This document shows positions 1 through 8,428 of a DNA stretch of 11,149 nt, piece by piece. Both the position numbers and the translations under genes were made by a program. This DNA is from Larix sibirica (taxonomy: Eukaryota; Streptophyta; Pinopsida; Pinales; Pinaceae): positions 15,089 through 26,237 of the forward strand of contig NWUY0300063708.1 of NCBI GenBank assembly GCA_004151065.3, written 5' to 3'. Positions within the stretch are counted from its first letter, which is position 1. Every line of letters begins with the position of its first letter. A model generated the notes under the pieces. It made no database searches. It was not told the DNA's origin and saw only the letters and a list, made by a program, of their open reading frames with translations.

Positions 1-99
1 AAAAAATTATATATACATATTATATAATTGATAAAATAGCCTTCAATTTTTCCCATTTATTATACAAATAATTTGAGGGGTGTTCTTAAAATTATCCCT
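1..99. other. AT-rich sequence left of the retrotransposon alignment
   Basis: This stretch is very AT-rich, with runs such as ATTATATATACATATTATAT. By position it should hold the R/U5 part of the left LTR, but I could not align it to the matching part of the right LTR (about 4265-4365). It is either a deletion or insertion breakpoint within the LTR, or badly decayed LTR. No gene is visible. Confidence 0.4.
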
Positions 100-803
100 G
101 GCCTCTTCTTCACCCTTGCTTCTAGCAGGAGGATGCTACTCACAAACTAGATCTTACTTCTCTCTTGTGTGATCTTCTACATGTTTCCTTCACATCTTGG
201 TGCACCCTTTCTTATAAATGAGGAGATATACCTTGTTTTTCATGTTCTCCTTCATAAGTTGGAGTACATTGCAACAACACTTTTCCAATGTTTCTTCTAA
301 GGAATTTGATGGTGTCCACTTATGCCTACTAGTATACCACCATTTTCCCCTCTCTAAGTGTCTTACCACCATGCCTAGGAAAGTGAACCCATGGAAATTT
401 TTCATTCTAACCAATGCCTTACACACACCGAAGTGTCTCTTTGTCTTTCTGATGCCATTTCCCAGCACCTGCATCGTGATTCATGAAGACCCCCAGTTTA
501 TCATTTAAGTATTCTTACTCCATGCCAACTACAAAAGCCCATTTTTTATGCTCCTTTTCCAAAATCTCTCTTGACTTACCAAATACTATTTGCCACACAC
601 TTCACTTCCAAATGCTTCATCATTATGCTCATTCCCAATCCACCATTATATTTCCCAAGTATACCTTGCATGCTTCCCAGCATGCTTGGTGTGTCGATAT
701 TTTCCTTGATTGTTCAAGGGTGTGTCAGCTACCAATGTGCCTAAGACCGATGATGATCATGTCTATAGGGGTTCATCACTTTCCCCATGGAAGGGACATT
801 GCA
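100..803 (-). repeat. Left LTR copy (3' LTR, partial)
   Basis: The copy aligns with about 4366-5073 at a steady offset near 4265-4270. Shared blocks include TCTCCTTCATAAGT, ACCAATGTTTCTT/CCAATGTTTCTT, GTCTTACCACCAT, CCTAGGAAAGTG, AAGTGTCTCTTTGTCTTT and GATGATCATGTC. The inner border is set at 803. There the minus strand starts with TGCAATGTCCC directly after a purine-rich tract, matching the TG start expected of an LTR. Alignment fades near position 100, so about 600 nt of R/U5 seem to be missing or outside the window. The plus-strand open frames at 218-508 and 483-839 lie antisense within this LTR and are not genes. Confidence 0.8.
211..220 (-). promoter_or_regulatory. TATA box of the left LTR
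   Basis: The minus strand reads CATTTATAAG followed by AAAGGGTGCACC. The same position in the other LTR holds CTATATAATGAAGGGTGTGC. Keeping a TATA-like core in both diverged copies supports this as the retrotransposon promoter, with transcription running toward lower coordinates. It is likely inactive now. Confidence 0.55.
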
Positions 804-816
804 TCCTCCCCATCTC
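804..816 (-). other. Polypurine tract (PPT)
   Basis: The minus strand reads GAGATGGGGAGGA directly before the LTR start TGCAATGTCCC. A purine-only stretch (apart from one T) next to the 3' LTR is the primer site for plus-strand DNA synthesis in LTR retrotransposons. Its position fits the LTR border at 803 exactly. Confidence 0.7.
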
Positions 817-2352
817 AAAGATGTTTTCATCCTCAATAACTTTGCAAGAAATCTTCTTGCTCTCGCATAATTGATGCTTAGAATAATGCACCCACCCATG
901 GTCACCTCTAACCAATCCACACTATCTTTGGGAAAATGATTTTACAATCAATGCTTTCCTCAAATGAAGCAACTTTCCCAATTCTTCCCACACTATCTCT
1001 TGGATGCCAGTGTTGTGGTTGTTACCTTTTTTTGATGGAAACCAACTGCTACTACAATACTCTTCCATTCTTGTCGCAAATCAACCTTTGCAAGAAGGTT
1101 GTCCAAATTCTTATGTGTTTCACCCTTCTGACTTACTAATGTGATTGTACTTAGTCCATTCCTTCCATGCATATGCACATTGTCATCCCACAAGATCTTA
1201 ACTAGTTGGATAACTAATCCAACCATCAAATATATTTCACAAGAATGCACCTCCTCATGCCAAATATGGTCCTTTCCTTTTGTGTTTCAATCAACCTATA
1301 AAACTCTTCTCATGCTAAGGAAAAATACACATAGTTACCTTTTCCCTCTACTACACTTAATAAAATTTCCACGACACCTTTCCAAAGGTTCCCAAAGCTC
1401 CACTTCCTACTCTCAGGTAGTTATCCAACCTCATGTTATTATCTATGAACATATTTTGGCAAGTGGCCATCCACACGAATGCCAAATAAAGTGTATTACT
1501 TTTTCTCCATGCACAAGTACCTCAAAACTACATTCCTCTTCGATGTTCTATGACCTAATTCCTCTTATTGAGTGGGATTCAATTGGTGGTCATAAATCCC
1601 CATTGCATACCTACAAAAATACACAGTGGTTGTGGAGTCTATGTCCAAGAAGTCACCCTCTTCCACTACTATGCCCAACTGTGAGTTTTGAATTGCCTTT
1701 ATGATGTGAAAAAGGTGCCTCTTCCACCTTCACAAATCTATACAAGAATTCCTCTTATACCGATGCCTTTGGGATGTGTGAAAGTGTGTCTACCACCTTT
1801 GAAACTTGTCACTTGTTCTTCTTGTGTTAGGTTTAATCAATCCTTTTTCTGGTGGTTGGCCTCCATAATGTCCTCAAGTAGGTGCTGCAAGTCCTCTTGT
1901 TGGTCATCATGAAAATGAATAAAACCCAACTTGTGCAAGGGTCCATGGCCTAGTTCATTATCCATGCCACTATCTTGCAACCAAGGGCCTTGTTGGGTAA
2001 GTTCATATCCGCATTGTTGTAACCCAACACTTAAAAAAATTTCCATCCTTGGTGAGGTATCTCTTTTCCCTAACTCTCCCTATGAATGACTATGCATGCA
2101 ATGATGTCTGTCATGGTAAGTGTCTTTTCTTCCAACCTTCATGATTGTTGTTGATGCAAGTGCCACCTTTCCTCCAACATCCTTCGTCTGGTCACCCAAA
2201 GTACACGATAGTTCAGTCTTCTCCAAGATCGAATCCACCAATATATACAATGAGACCATCCTCTACTCTGTATGGTATCTACTCACATGTGCACCCAAGG
2301 CTACTTTTCCCAAACTCGAATTATCTTTATACTATGTGATGAAATAAGGAAA
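817..2352 (-). other. Internal region of the retrotransposon without a recognisable domain
   Basis: In an intact gypsy element this stretch, downstream of protease on the minus strand, would encode reverse transcriptase, RNase H and integrase and would be about twice as long. Reading the minus strand I find many stops and no Y/F-x-DD motif, no HHCC zinc finger and no DDE integrase pattern. The longest minus frames (993-1250, 85 codons; 1837-2046, 69 codons, rich in His, Asp and Gln) match no family I recognise. The 187-codon plus-strand frame at 1141-1704 is antisense and rich in Ser, Pro, His and Leu with no domain. I infer that the pol part was deleted, or replaced before the insertion. Confidence 0.5.
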
Positions 2353-2850
2353 TTATGGAGTCTCTTTATACATTCTTAGCATCCTTCCCAACTTCCTTGT
2401 AGTGATCATCGCCACACCACAAGTCTCAATTTCACCTAAAAACATCATACAATTCTCATGAGGAACTAAAACAACTTTGGAAATATTGAGGAAGTATTTC
2501 CCCAATATCACTACATGGTCATCCATTGGAGCTACCATCAAGTCCAAACTATCAAATCACTCCCAAACCTTTAATGTTGTGGAATGAATTACTTTTGTTG
2601 TTGGATTCACAACTAAGTTCATTACCTTTAATGAGTCCAAGCTCAACTCTGGATTACAATTAAAATTTATAGTAATTAGTTTACTCACAAATTTGTGGGT
2701 TGCAACAAATTCAATTAGGGTTTCCACCTTCAATCCACTCAATATCACATTAAAAAATATGAGGTCATCTGGGATTCCATCTTGTGAATCTTTCATATGA
2801 CCCACAACAAACTTTCCTAGACCTATTTTCAAGGCACCTAGAAACTGCAT
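2353..2850 (-). pseudogene. Broken gypsy-type gag-pro junction and aspartic protease (retropepsin)
   Basis: This is one frame read on the minus strand, interrupted by a TGA at 2557-2559 between the segments 2557-2850 and 2353-2547. The protein starts MQFLGALKIG, like the conserved LGAL sequence that precedes the protease in plant gypsy polyproteins. It continues through DDLIFFNVILSGLKVETLI (about residues 29-46) into EFVATHKFVSKLI. In intact enzymes that site reads D-S/T-G-A-T-H-N-F, so the catalytic Asp is now Glu, and Ser/Thr and Gly are also lost (EFV, codons at 2704-2712). After the stop, DLMVAPMDDHVVILGKYFL matches the C-terminal part of the protease fold, with the I-L-G motif kept. The retropepsin would cleave the Gag-Pol polyprotein in the virus-like particle. 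This copy must be inactive. The upstream Gag and downstream polymerase are not continuous with it. Confidence 0.75.
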
Positions 2851-3089
2851 TGCTTCCTTTTAAGTATATTTTACTTCGATTGTACACCCAATTCTATTTT
2901 CTTCACAATTGATGTTGGTCATCATTTATCCTCTTCCAAGCCTTCCAACCTTGGTTTCAAAGGAAATTTAATGGAAAAATAGTTTTGTGAACAAAGAAAG
3001 AAAGCAACATAACTATCTCTGGACTTGAGTAACTTTCATTGCGCCACTTATGCAAATTTGGCCTCCTTCCCTCCGAATGATTCCAACCT

Positions 3090-3281
3090 CTACTCCAATA
3101 TTTCTACTTGTCCTACCAAATTTTTCACTTTATGGTACAAAGCTTCAACCTCCGCATAAGTCAAATCTTGTTTCCTCATATTTGAAAGGAACATCTCATG
3201 GGTCTCATGGTACCAATCTTCTTGTTCCATATATGCATCTTCCATATTTATCTTCCAAGAATCCCTCTCTACACCATGCAT
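3090..3281 (-). pseudogene. Gag-region remnant with coiled-coil-like sequence
   Basis: This is a 63-codon minus-strand frame between the primer binding site and the protease remnant, so by position it belongs to the leader or gag. It is rich in Glu, Met, Lys and Trp, ending in TYAEVEALYHKVKNLVGQVEILE, which has heptad-like spacing of hydrophobic residues (L, V, L, V, L). Plant gypsy Gag proteins often have such an N-terminal helical segment, but I see no capsid-homology region and no CCHC knuckle. The neighbouring frames are full of stops. It may be only a chance open frame in decayed gag. Confidence 0.35.
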
Positions 3282-3676
3282 GCCACAACCCCCTAGGCAA
3301 ATTTGAAGAGTCTCTTGTCTACCAATCCATCACCTTCTTTCTTCGATATCCTTCAACCTATCATTTCAAGTATCTTCATCCACCGACATGAATCTTTATT
3401 GGAACCTTATACCCACTGAGTAGTGGAGAAGTATTTTCCTACATAAAGGGAACAATTGATGCACATTATTTATGGGATGTACACATTACTGATGGTTTTT
3501 TCTATTGCTAATAGTTGTTTCATATTTTCGATGGTAATTTGATGACAACAGTATCTACTATTATCGATAGCCGCTGCACATTGTCGATGGACTCTTCTCG
3601 TGACACAAGATCGTGCTTCACATTGAAATTCCTACTTGTGTCAAACCCTTTACCGAACCTATTTTCTAACTCAATA

Positions 3677-3688
3677 GTTATGATACCA
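3677..3688 (-). other. Primer binding site, initiator Met-tRNA type
   Basis: The minus strand reads TGGTATCATAAC. The plant initiator-Met tRNA 3' end is matched by TGGTATCAGAGC, so 10 of 12 positions agree. It lies two bases inside the end of the 5' LTR (LTR border at 3691), as expected for the minus-strand DNA synthesis primer site of plant LTR retrotransposons. Confidence 0.65.
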
Positions 3689-4029
3689 ACTGGAACAACC
3701 CTAGGGAATGGACCCTCCTAGTGCTTGAAATTTTTCATTTTGGTCCCTAGTCATAGTGTGACACCACTTGTTTTTTGACATGGGGACTTGGCTTCCACCA
3801 ATTCCTCAGCAGTGGACTATGCCTCTTCACTTAGACCATTCCCATACCTTCAATATAGGCTACCATTCATTAAGCATGTGGTGCCTACTAGAACTACCCA
3901 ACCTTGGAATTAGACTTATGTTACGTGTTGTCTTTTAATTTACCTGGTTATACTTAGCGAATATGACAGTTTAACACAAAGGAACACAACACATATGATT
4001 GGTACCCAAATTGAATATAAACAAGTGTT

Positions 4030-4035
4030 TTTATT
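4030..4035 (-). terminator. Possible LTR polyadenylation signal
   Basis: The minus strand reads AATAAA within an A-rich context, about 445 nt downstream of the LTR TATA box. That position would place the R/U5 border near 4010. The motif is short and the region AT-rich, so it could be chance. The other LTR lacks the matching region. Confidence 0.35.
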
Positions 4036-4476
4036 ATTTTAAAATGTACAACAATACAATGAAGAGGAGGTATTACTAGCTTCCTTGGCATTAGTACAAA
4101 GGGAGTCTGGCACAAGGCTGCAACCCAATTACAATAGAGAAGCTATACTTCTGCACTACCCTTCTTGTCACCTCTCTATCTACCTACCACACCATTTCCT
4201 ACTCCCTACAATCCTATCTACCTGTAGCACTTGATCTTCAATAACATGTATTTTGTATCATCTCTTACCCATAGGTTAAGATTACCCTAAAACTTAGCTT
4301 ACCAATGGGAGATCTACCTCAAACCTACAAGTCCTTCAACCCAAACTTGGTTGGAAGACTCTTGAGCCTATTCTTTGTCCTTTCTTCCTATAGGACAATG
4401 CTATCCAAAAACTAGGTCTTTCTTCTCTCTTATGTTCTCTTTCACTTAATGACTTTTCCTCTCAGCACACCCTTCA

Positions 4477-4484
4477 TTATATAG
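4477..4484 (-). promoter_or_regulatory. TATA box of the right LTR
   Basis: The minus strand reads CTATATAA, followed by TGAAGGGTGTGCTGAGAG. A TATA-like core is also present at the homologous position in the left LTR (211-220). Transcription of the element would start about 30 nt downstream, near 4445, and run through the primer binding site. Confidence 0.6.
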
Positions 4485-5073
4485 GAGGAGAGTTACCTTG
4501 TTGTGCACGTTCTCCTTCATAAGTGGGAATATGATGTAACAACACTTTACCAATGTTTCTTGTGAGGAACCCAATGGTTTCCACTTATGAATACCCATGT
4601 ACAACCATTTTACCCTCACTTGGATGTCTTACCACCATTCCTAGGAAAGTGGACCCACGGCCCTTTGCTTTTCTAATATATTCCTTGCACACACCTAAGT
4701 GTCTCTTTGTCTTTTTGGCATGCCCTTTCTTAGCACCTACATCATGAGTTGTGAATTCCCCCTTGGCATCTCATGCAAGTCCTCTTACTCTGTGATGACT
4801 ATCAAATCCCCTTACTAATGATACTTTTTCGATGCCTATGTCGCCTTACCAAATCCTCTTGGTCGCACACCTCACAATTGAATGCTTCATTAATGTACAT
4901 GTTCCCGATCCGTGATTATCTTGGTCGATGCTAACTTGCATGTTTCCTAGAACATCCAATGGGTGGATCTTTGTCTTGATCACACATGGATATGCAAAAT
5001 ACCGATGTGTTTGAGACCAATGATGATCATGTCAACATGGGTTCATCTCCTTCCCTAAGACAGGGATGTTATA

Positions 5074-5825
5074 GCTTCACTCTCTACAATGTATCCACCA
5101 TGATTCCCTAGTTTTTGGCATATTCTAGTTTACATAAACATCGTAGTTACTCTCACTAATGAAAATGATAAGATATAAATCTTAATCTATTTGATGGTGA
5201 TAAATATATTCATTCTTGGAAAATGAAATCGACTAGCAATGGTCATTAAAACAAAAATATCTTGACAATTGCTTCCTAACTAGTAACAACAAAATTGAGT
5301 TAACTTTGTTTATAGTATTTTTTCCAAGAAGAACACCAATATCACATCCTTCTCACTTATTCATATTGTAAAAAAATACCCCCTAATCTTGGTTTCATTA
5401 TGATGCAAATGAGTTAGATGCACCTCCACAACCCACACTTTCTTATTTACCACCTCACATGCATAGGTGGTATATCTTATTTGTCATTGGGACTTACAAA
5501 GGTTATGTTCATGACCACTATTAGTAGGATTTATTGTAGCTATCAATAGATTCAAGTCTCCATTCTCCACAAATCATCCAAATTCAAATTAAGAACTAAT
5601 TTCTCTTAAATAAATGTGTCTTTAGAAATTTTGGATTCAATTATCCAAAATGGATCATTAAATTAGTTTTCCTTATAGAATTTTATGGAGTAGGCAATTT
5701 TGAGTCATGAACTTGTAGAGGTAGTTTCAAAATAGAACTTGAATTTCCCAATTTTGGGTTTTGAACTTTTGAATCTCATTTCAACAGTTTCCAAATATTT
5801 TTCCCATCCAAATCCTTATGGCCAT
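5074..5825. other. AT-rich spacer, no gene
   Basis: This 750-nt stretch lies between the retrotransposon LTR and the possible LTR start at 5826. All frames are broken by frequent stops. Apart from the short copia-Gag-like stretch at 5172-5249 I see nothing recognisable. It is probably older decayed repeat DNA. Confidence 0.5.
5172..5249 (+). pseudogene. Very short Ty1/copia Gag-like remnant
   Basis: This is a 25-codon stretch bounded by stops, reading DINLNLFDGDKYIHSWKMK then STSNGH. Copia-type Gag proteins start with a pattern like L-x-x-F-D-G-x-N-Y-x-x-W-K-x-x-M, involved in particle assembly. The match covers the Leu/Phe-Asp-Gly, Tyr and Trp-Lys-Met positions. No supporting Gag sequence follows in the same frame, so this is either a tiny remnant of a copia element or coincidence. 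Confidence 0.3.
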
Positions 5826-6341
5826 TGTAATACCCCCATTTTTTACCCTTGCAATGTACTAAATCAGATTATGTAAAATGATGTAAATATGCTAGTATGG
5901 ATTCCTAGTGTGGAGCTCAAGGAAAAGGCTTGACTAGTGAATGTCTAGGAATGCATAATGTACATATTTCTATATGTCCATGTCGTGTGATTGTCATGTT
6001 GACTCAAAACCTATGTAAATATTATGTTGGTAAATAATAAAATGGTTCAATATGGCCATGTAAAGAGAACTAGAGGGGCAATGATTCCACTGGAGGGGAA
6101 GAGGAAACGGGGCCCAAGGGAGATTAAATCATCTTTTTCCAAGTGTCATCCTTAGAACTCATCCATTTGATTCCATGTTCCTTAAATGAGATAATTACTT
6201 CCTTTTGATATTAAATCCAATCATTGAATGCATATGTGAGGTTGGTGGGAAAATCCTTCTCATATAGTTATTGTAAGAGTCCTTCTTTATTATGAAGAGG
6301 AAATTGTAGACATTAGAGTGAAGAAGATGGATGTAGGTGAG
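5826..6341 (+). repeat. Possible 5' part of a second LTR
   Basis: TGTAATACCCCCATTTT at 5826 resembles the TG plus C-rich start of many plant gypsy LTRs. The following 500 nt (GGGCCCAAGGGAG near 6111, AAGTGTCATCCTTAGAACTC near 6140) has the higher G content and mixed composition of an LTR, not of the AT-rich flanks. No partner LTR, polypurine tract or TATA box could be found in the window, and the 3' border is unknown; the degenerate array begins where this block fades. No gene is visible. Confidence 0.35.
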
Positions 6342-6426
6342 CATATAGACTCCCAATCTTAATAATCCCAATAATTGTGAACAAATTCTAATCCCTAAAC
6401 ATATAGACTCCCAATCTTAATAATCC
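6342..6426 (+). repeat. 27-nt exact direct repeat at 58-nt spacing
   Basis: Copies at 6342-6368 and 6400-6426 are identical over 27 nt (both begin CATATAGACTCCCAATC and end TTAATAATCC). They mark the left start of the degenerate C-rich array. Exact identity in such decayed surroundings suggests a more recent local duplication. Confidence 0.85.
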
Positions 6427-6726
6427 ATTTCTCCCCAAAACCCCTATTCAAATTACATATAAACCCGATTCATGTAATCCCTGTAGTATGACCCCTATAA
6501 ATTATAAACTTGATTCCATGTGTCCCTTAAATTCTCTAATATTTGTTAGAACCTATAATCCATAAACACTAATTCTCATAGCCTCTATATTCCTAAACCT
6601 AATAACATAAAACCCTCATTTATTTTTCCCTTTACTACTAAAATCATATAACCCTTAAATATTACAAACCATATTCAGTATAAATCCTAACACCTAACCC
6701 ATATCCCTATAATTCCCAAGACTTAA

Positions 6727-6948
6727 CCCATTGGGGCTTAAAAAATTAACAAAAAATATAAATTAGGATTTAGCATCACTTAAGCAACATTTTATCTGAC
6801 ACTACACCCATAATATCATCACTTGTTCTAAGTTTGACGTGCGTCGATAGAATAGGTTTAACGCCAACTATATGTCACTTAAGTAACACTAAAGGGCCCC
6901 ATTTTTTTAAGTTATGTTTTGTTAGTTTTTTAGCCCCAATTTAATGGG
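6727..6948. mobile_element. Foldback MITE candidate, nearly full-length palindrome
   Basis: The two ends are inverted copies. The left starts CCCATTGGGGCTTAAAAAAT and then TAAC; the right, read in reverse complement, starts CCCATTAAATTGGGGCTAA and then AAAACTAAC. The similarity continues inward: left ACTTAAGCAACAT pairs with right ACTTAAGTGACAT, left CTGACACTACACCCA with right TTGGCGTTAAACCTA, and TATC with GATA close to the centre (about 6831-6837). Almost all of the 222 bp is therefore a decayed hairpin without a coding region, as in foldback-type miniature inverted-repeat elements. Many mismatches are C/T or G/A transitions. I could not define a target-site duplication or a superfamily. 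Its G-containing sequence contrasts with the surrounding G-poor array, supporting insertion into it. Confidence 0.65.
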
Positions 6949-7431
6949 CCACCCCTAACCGTTTTCTTTTAAACCTTCTCATCACTAGCATTTATGAATC
7001 CCACCATGTAACTAATAACCCATACTACTATAACTCTTAGTTCTTATAGTCCCTAATTCCTAACATTAATAACCCTTAACCCTTATAATCTATATATGAA
7101 ACTGTTATACCCCCTATTCATATATCTCTATAGTAATTAACACCTAATTATTATAAACAACATAACAATAAATACTAGCACTTAACCATTATAACCATTA
7201 ATAATGACCCTTTATAATCCTTAATCCATATAATACTTAACCACTTAACCCTTTTACTAGTAATTCATATAATCCTTAACAAGTATAATAATAATATGCT
7301 ATAACAACTAACCATTATAATTAATAACCCCAATGAACCTTAACACATATACCATATATCTCTTAACATGTATCTCGCATAAATAATAATGTATAACCCC
7401 CATAACCCTCAAATTCTAACCACTAAATTTA

Positions 7432-7515
7432 TAACCACTTAGATTTATAAACCTTGACAAATAATCAATGTAATTTGTAGACCTTTTGAATACTAACCTA
7501 TATAATACATAACAT
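7432..7515 (+). repeat. 84-nt direct repeat, copy A
   Basis: The copy aligns without gaps to 8345-8428, with 75 of 84 identical (about 89%). Both begin TAACCACTTAGATTTATAAA and end CTATATAATACATA(A/G)CAT. It spans the right edge of array block 1. Confidence 0.85.
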
Positions 7516-8156
7516 TGAAAGGGATCCATGTTTCAACATGGGATTGTAAAGTTGAATGAATCCCCACCCATAATGAGACTTTTTTAGTGCTACCCTGGAC
7601 CTTACGTTTTAGCTTTGGCCACCTCTTGCATGGTTGTGCTCAAACTCCCTTGCCTTGCCTCTTTTCTTATCTTTATCCTAACCTCTTCCACATTTTTGTT
7701 CCTTCTCTTAATTTCTTCCTTTGTTGGATTACTAAAGAGAGATTCAACCCTCATTCATGGACCTCCCCTCTCCCTTTCCCTTTGGTCACCTCCCAAGTAG
7801 TCAATTCTTCCTTTAGTCATGATTCCAAGTAGGCCTTGAATTGAGACATTTTTTATCCTAGTAGGGTTAACCACCACTTTTCCTCTTTTAAGCATTGGGT
7901 ATAGTTGTCACATATTATAGACTATATGTATGATGTCACCTTCTCAATTTCACATCCCCTAAATTCCTCTACCTTCACTGACATACTATTAAAATTGACC
8001 TTATTTGAGCTCACATTGACCCTAGGTTGATGTATGATGTATGCTACCTCTTACACTTGCATTGTCACCTCTTTGCACTTGTGTTGAGTCTTAGTTAGTG
8101 TCTGAAGCCAATCCCCTTTGCCAATGTCAAACTAGCATCACTTTGTTTCTTACATT
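7506..8156. other. Non-array island between array blocks 1 and 2
   Basis: Composition changes sharply here: G returns and the plus strand becomes CT-rich. On the minus strand a short frame (51 codons from a Met near 7755 to a stop near 7600) reads charged sequence such as NPTKEEIKRRNKNVEEVRI, and other minus frames nearby are also Lys/Glu-rich. This suggests decayed coiled-coil coding sequence, perhaps retrotransposon gag, but I recognise no family. The plus-strand frames at 7587-7832 and 7615-7800 are probably antisense shadows; the second has a hydrophobic stretch that reflects only the CT-rich strand. Confidence 0.4.
7526..7541. repeat. Short perfect inverted repeat
   Basis: CCATGTT and AACATGG pair over 7 bp around a 2-nt centre. 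It lies near the junction of array block 1 with the following island. It may be chance or a remnant of an insertion end. Confidence 0.4.
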
Positions 8157-8218
8157 ACATTCAATATAGGGGTAATATTCCAGTTAGGGTAATATTCCAC
8201 ACAATACATTCAATATAG
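8157..8218 (+). repeat. Two small interleaved direct repeats at the start of array block 2
   Basis: ACATTCAATATAG occurs at 8157-8169 and 8206-8218. GGGTAATATTCCA occurs at 8170-8182 and 8187-8199, with a 17-nt period. Both pairs are exact. They sit where the G-containing island passes into the G-poor array. Confidence 0.8.
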
Positions 8219-8344
8219 TCCCTATAACACCTAAACCTTATTAGGTATGGCTGTTAATCTCTATAATTTATAGGACTTATAACACCTAGTAAACTTATCA
8301 ACTTATCAATCCTAACACTTAATACCTATCACATGTAAATCTGG

Positions 8345-8428
8345 TAACCACTTAGATTTATAAACCTAGGCCAATAATCAATGTAATTTCTAAACCTTAT
8401 GATTACTAGCCTATATAATACATAGCAT
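8345..8428 (+). repeat. 84-nt direct repeat, copy B
   Basis: Partner of 7432-7515 at exactly 913-nt spacing, 75 of 84 identical and without gaps. Confidence 0.85.

Larger units (their letters stand above)
100..5073 (-). mobile_element. Decayed Ty3/gypsy-like LTR retrotransposon, truncated at its 3' LTR
   Basis: Two long direct repeats (about 100-803 and 3691-5073) flank a 2.9-kb internal region. Read on the minus strand, the order is 5' LTR, primer binding site, gag/protease remnants, polypurine tract, 3' LTR, which is the canonical LTR-retrotransposon layout. Assignment to Ty3/gypsy rests on the protease remnant at 2353-2850, whose flanking motifs match plant gypsy gag-pro junctions. The internal part is shorter than the roughly 4-5 kb usual for a complete gag-pol. 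I could not read reverse transcriptase, RNase H, integrase or a CCHC zinc knuckle, so it is a deleted or non-autonomous copy. The LTRs differ by roughly 20-25% in well-aligned blocks (by eye), so the insertion is old. The outer end of the left LTR is missing, so no target-site duplication can be checked. Confidence 0.8.
3691..5073 (-). repeat. Right LTR (5' LTR), about 1383 bp
   Basis: Read on the minus strand it starts TATAACATCCC at 5073. This is the common plant LTR start TGTAACATCCC with one transition that looks like decay of a methylated cytosine. It ends GGGTTGTTCCA at 3691. The short terminal inverted repeat TGTAACA/TGGAACA fits an LTR. The part 4366-5073 aligns with 100-803; the part 3691-4365 has no partner in the window because the left copy is truncated. 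A TATA box at 4477-4484 and a poly(A) signal at 4030-4035 divide it into U3 (about 600 nt), R and U5. Confidence 0.75.
6342..7505 (+). repeat. Degenerate C-rich, G-poor short-unit array, block 1
   Basis: The block is built of irregular units resembling TATAAYCCYTAA: ATAACCCTTAA, ATAATCCTTAA, CCTATAATTCCC and TAACACCTAA recur over more than 1 kb. The plus strand has almost no G (only about two in 130 nt around 6600-6726) while C is common, so the strand asymmetry is extreme. Units resemble decayed plant telomere repeat (CCCTAAA), but exact CCCTAAA is rare and never tandem. The array is interrupted by the palindromic element at 6727-6948. No coding potential. Confidence 0.65.

Noticed and set aside
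218-839. Plus-strand open frames of 96 and 118 codons
   Set aside because: Both lie antisense in the left LTR (the second runs past its border and across the polypurine tract), and the homologous right LTR does not keep them open.
1141-1704. 187-codon plus-strand open frame, the longest in the window
   Set aside because: It lies antisense inside the retrotransposon internal region, is rich in Ser/Pro/His/Leu as expected from a CT-rich strand, and shows no domain.
1837-2046. 69-codon minus-strand frame, acidic and His/Gln-rich
   Set aside because: It is on the sense strand of the element, but no polymerase or integrase motif can be matched and stops flank it closely, so it is not called as a gene.
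7587-7832. Plus-strand frames with a hydrophobic, membrane-like stretch
   Set aside because: The Leu/Phe/Ser content comes from the CT-rich strand; there is no signal of a real protein, and the opposite strand fits a coding remnant better.
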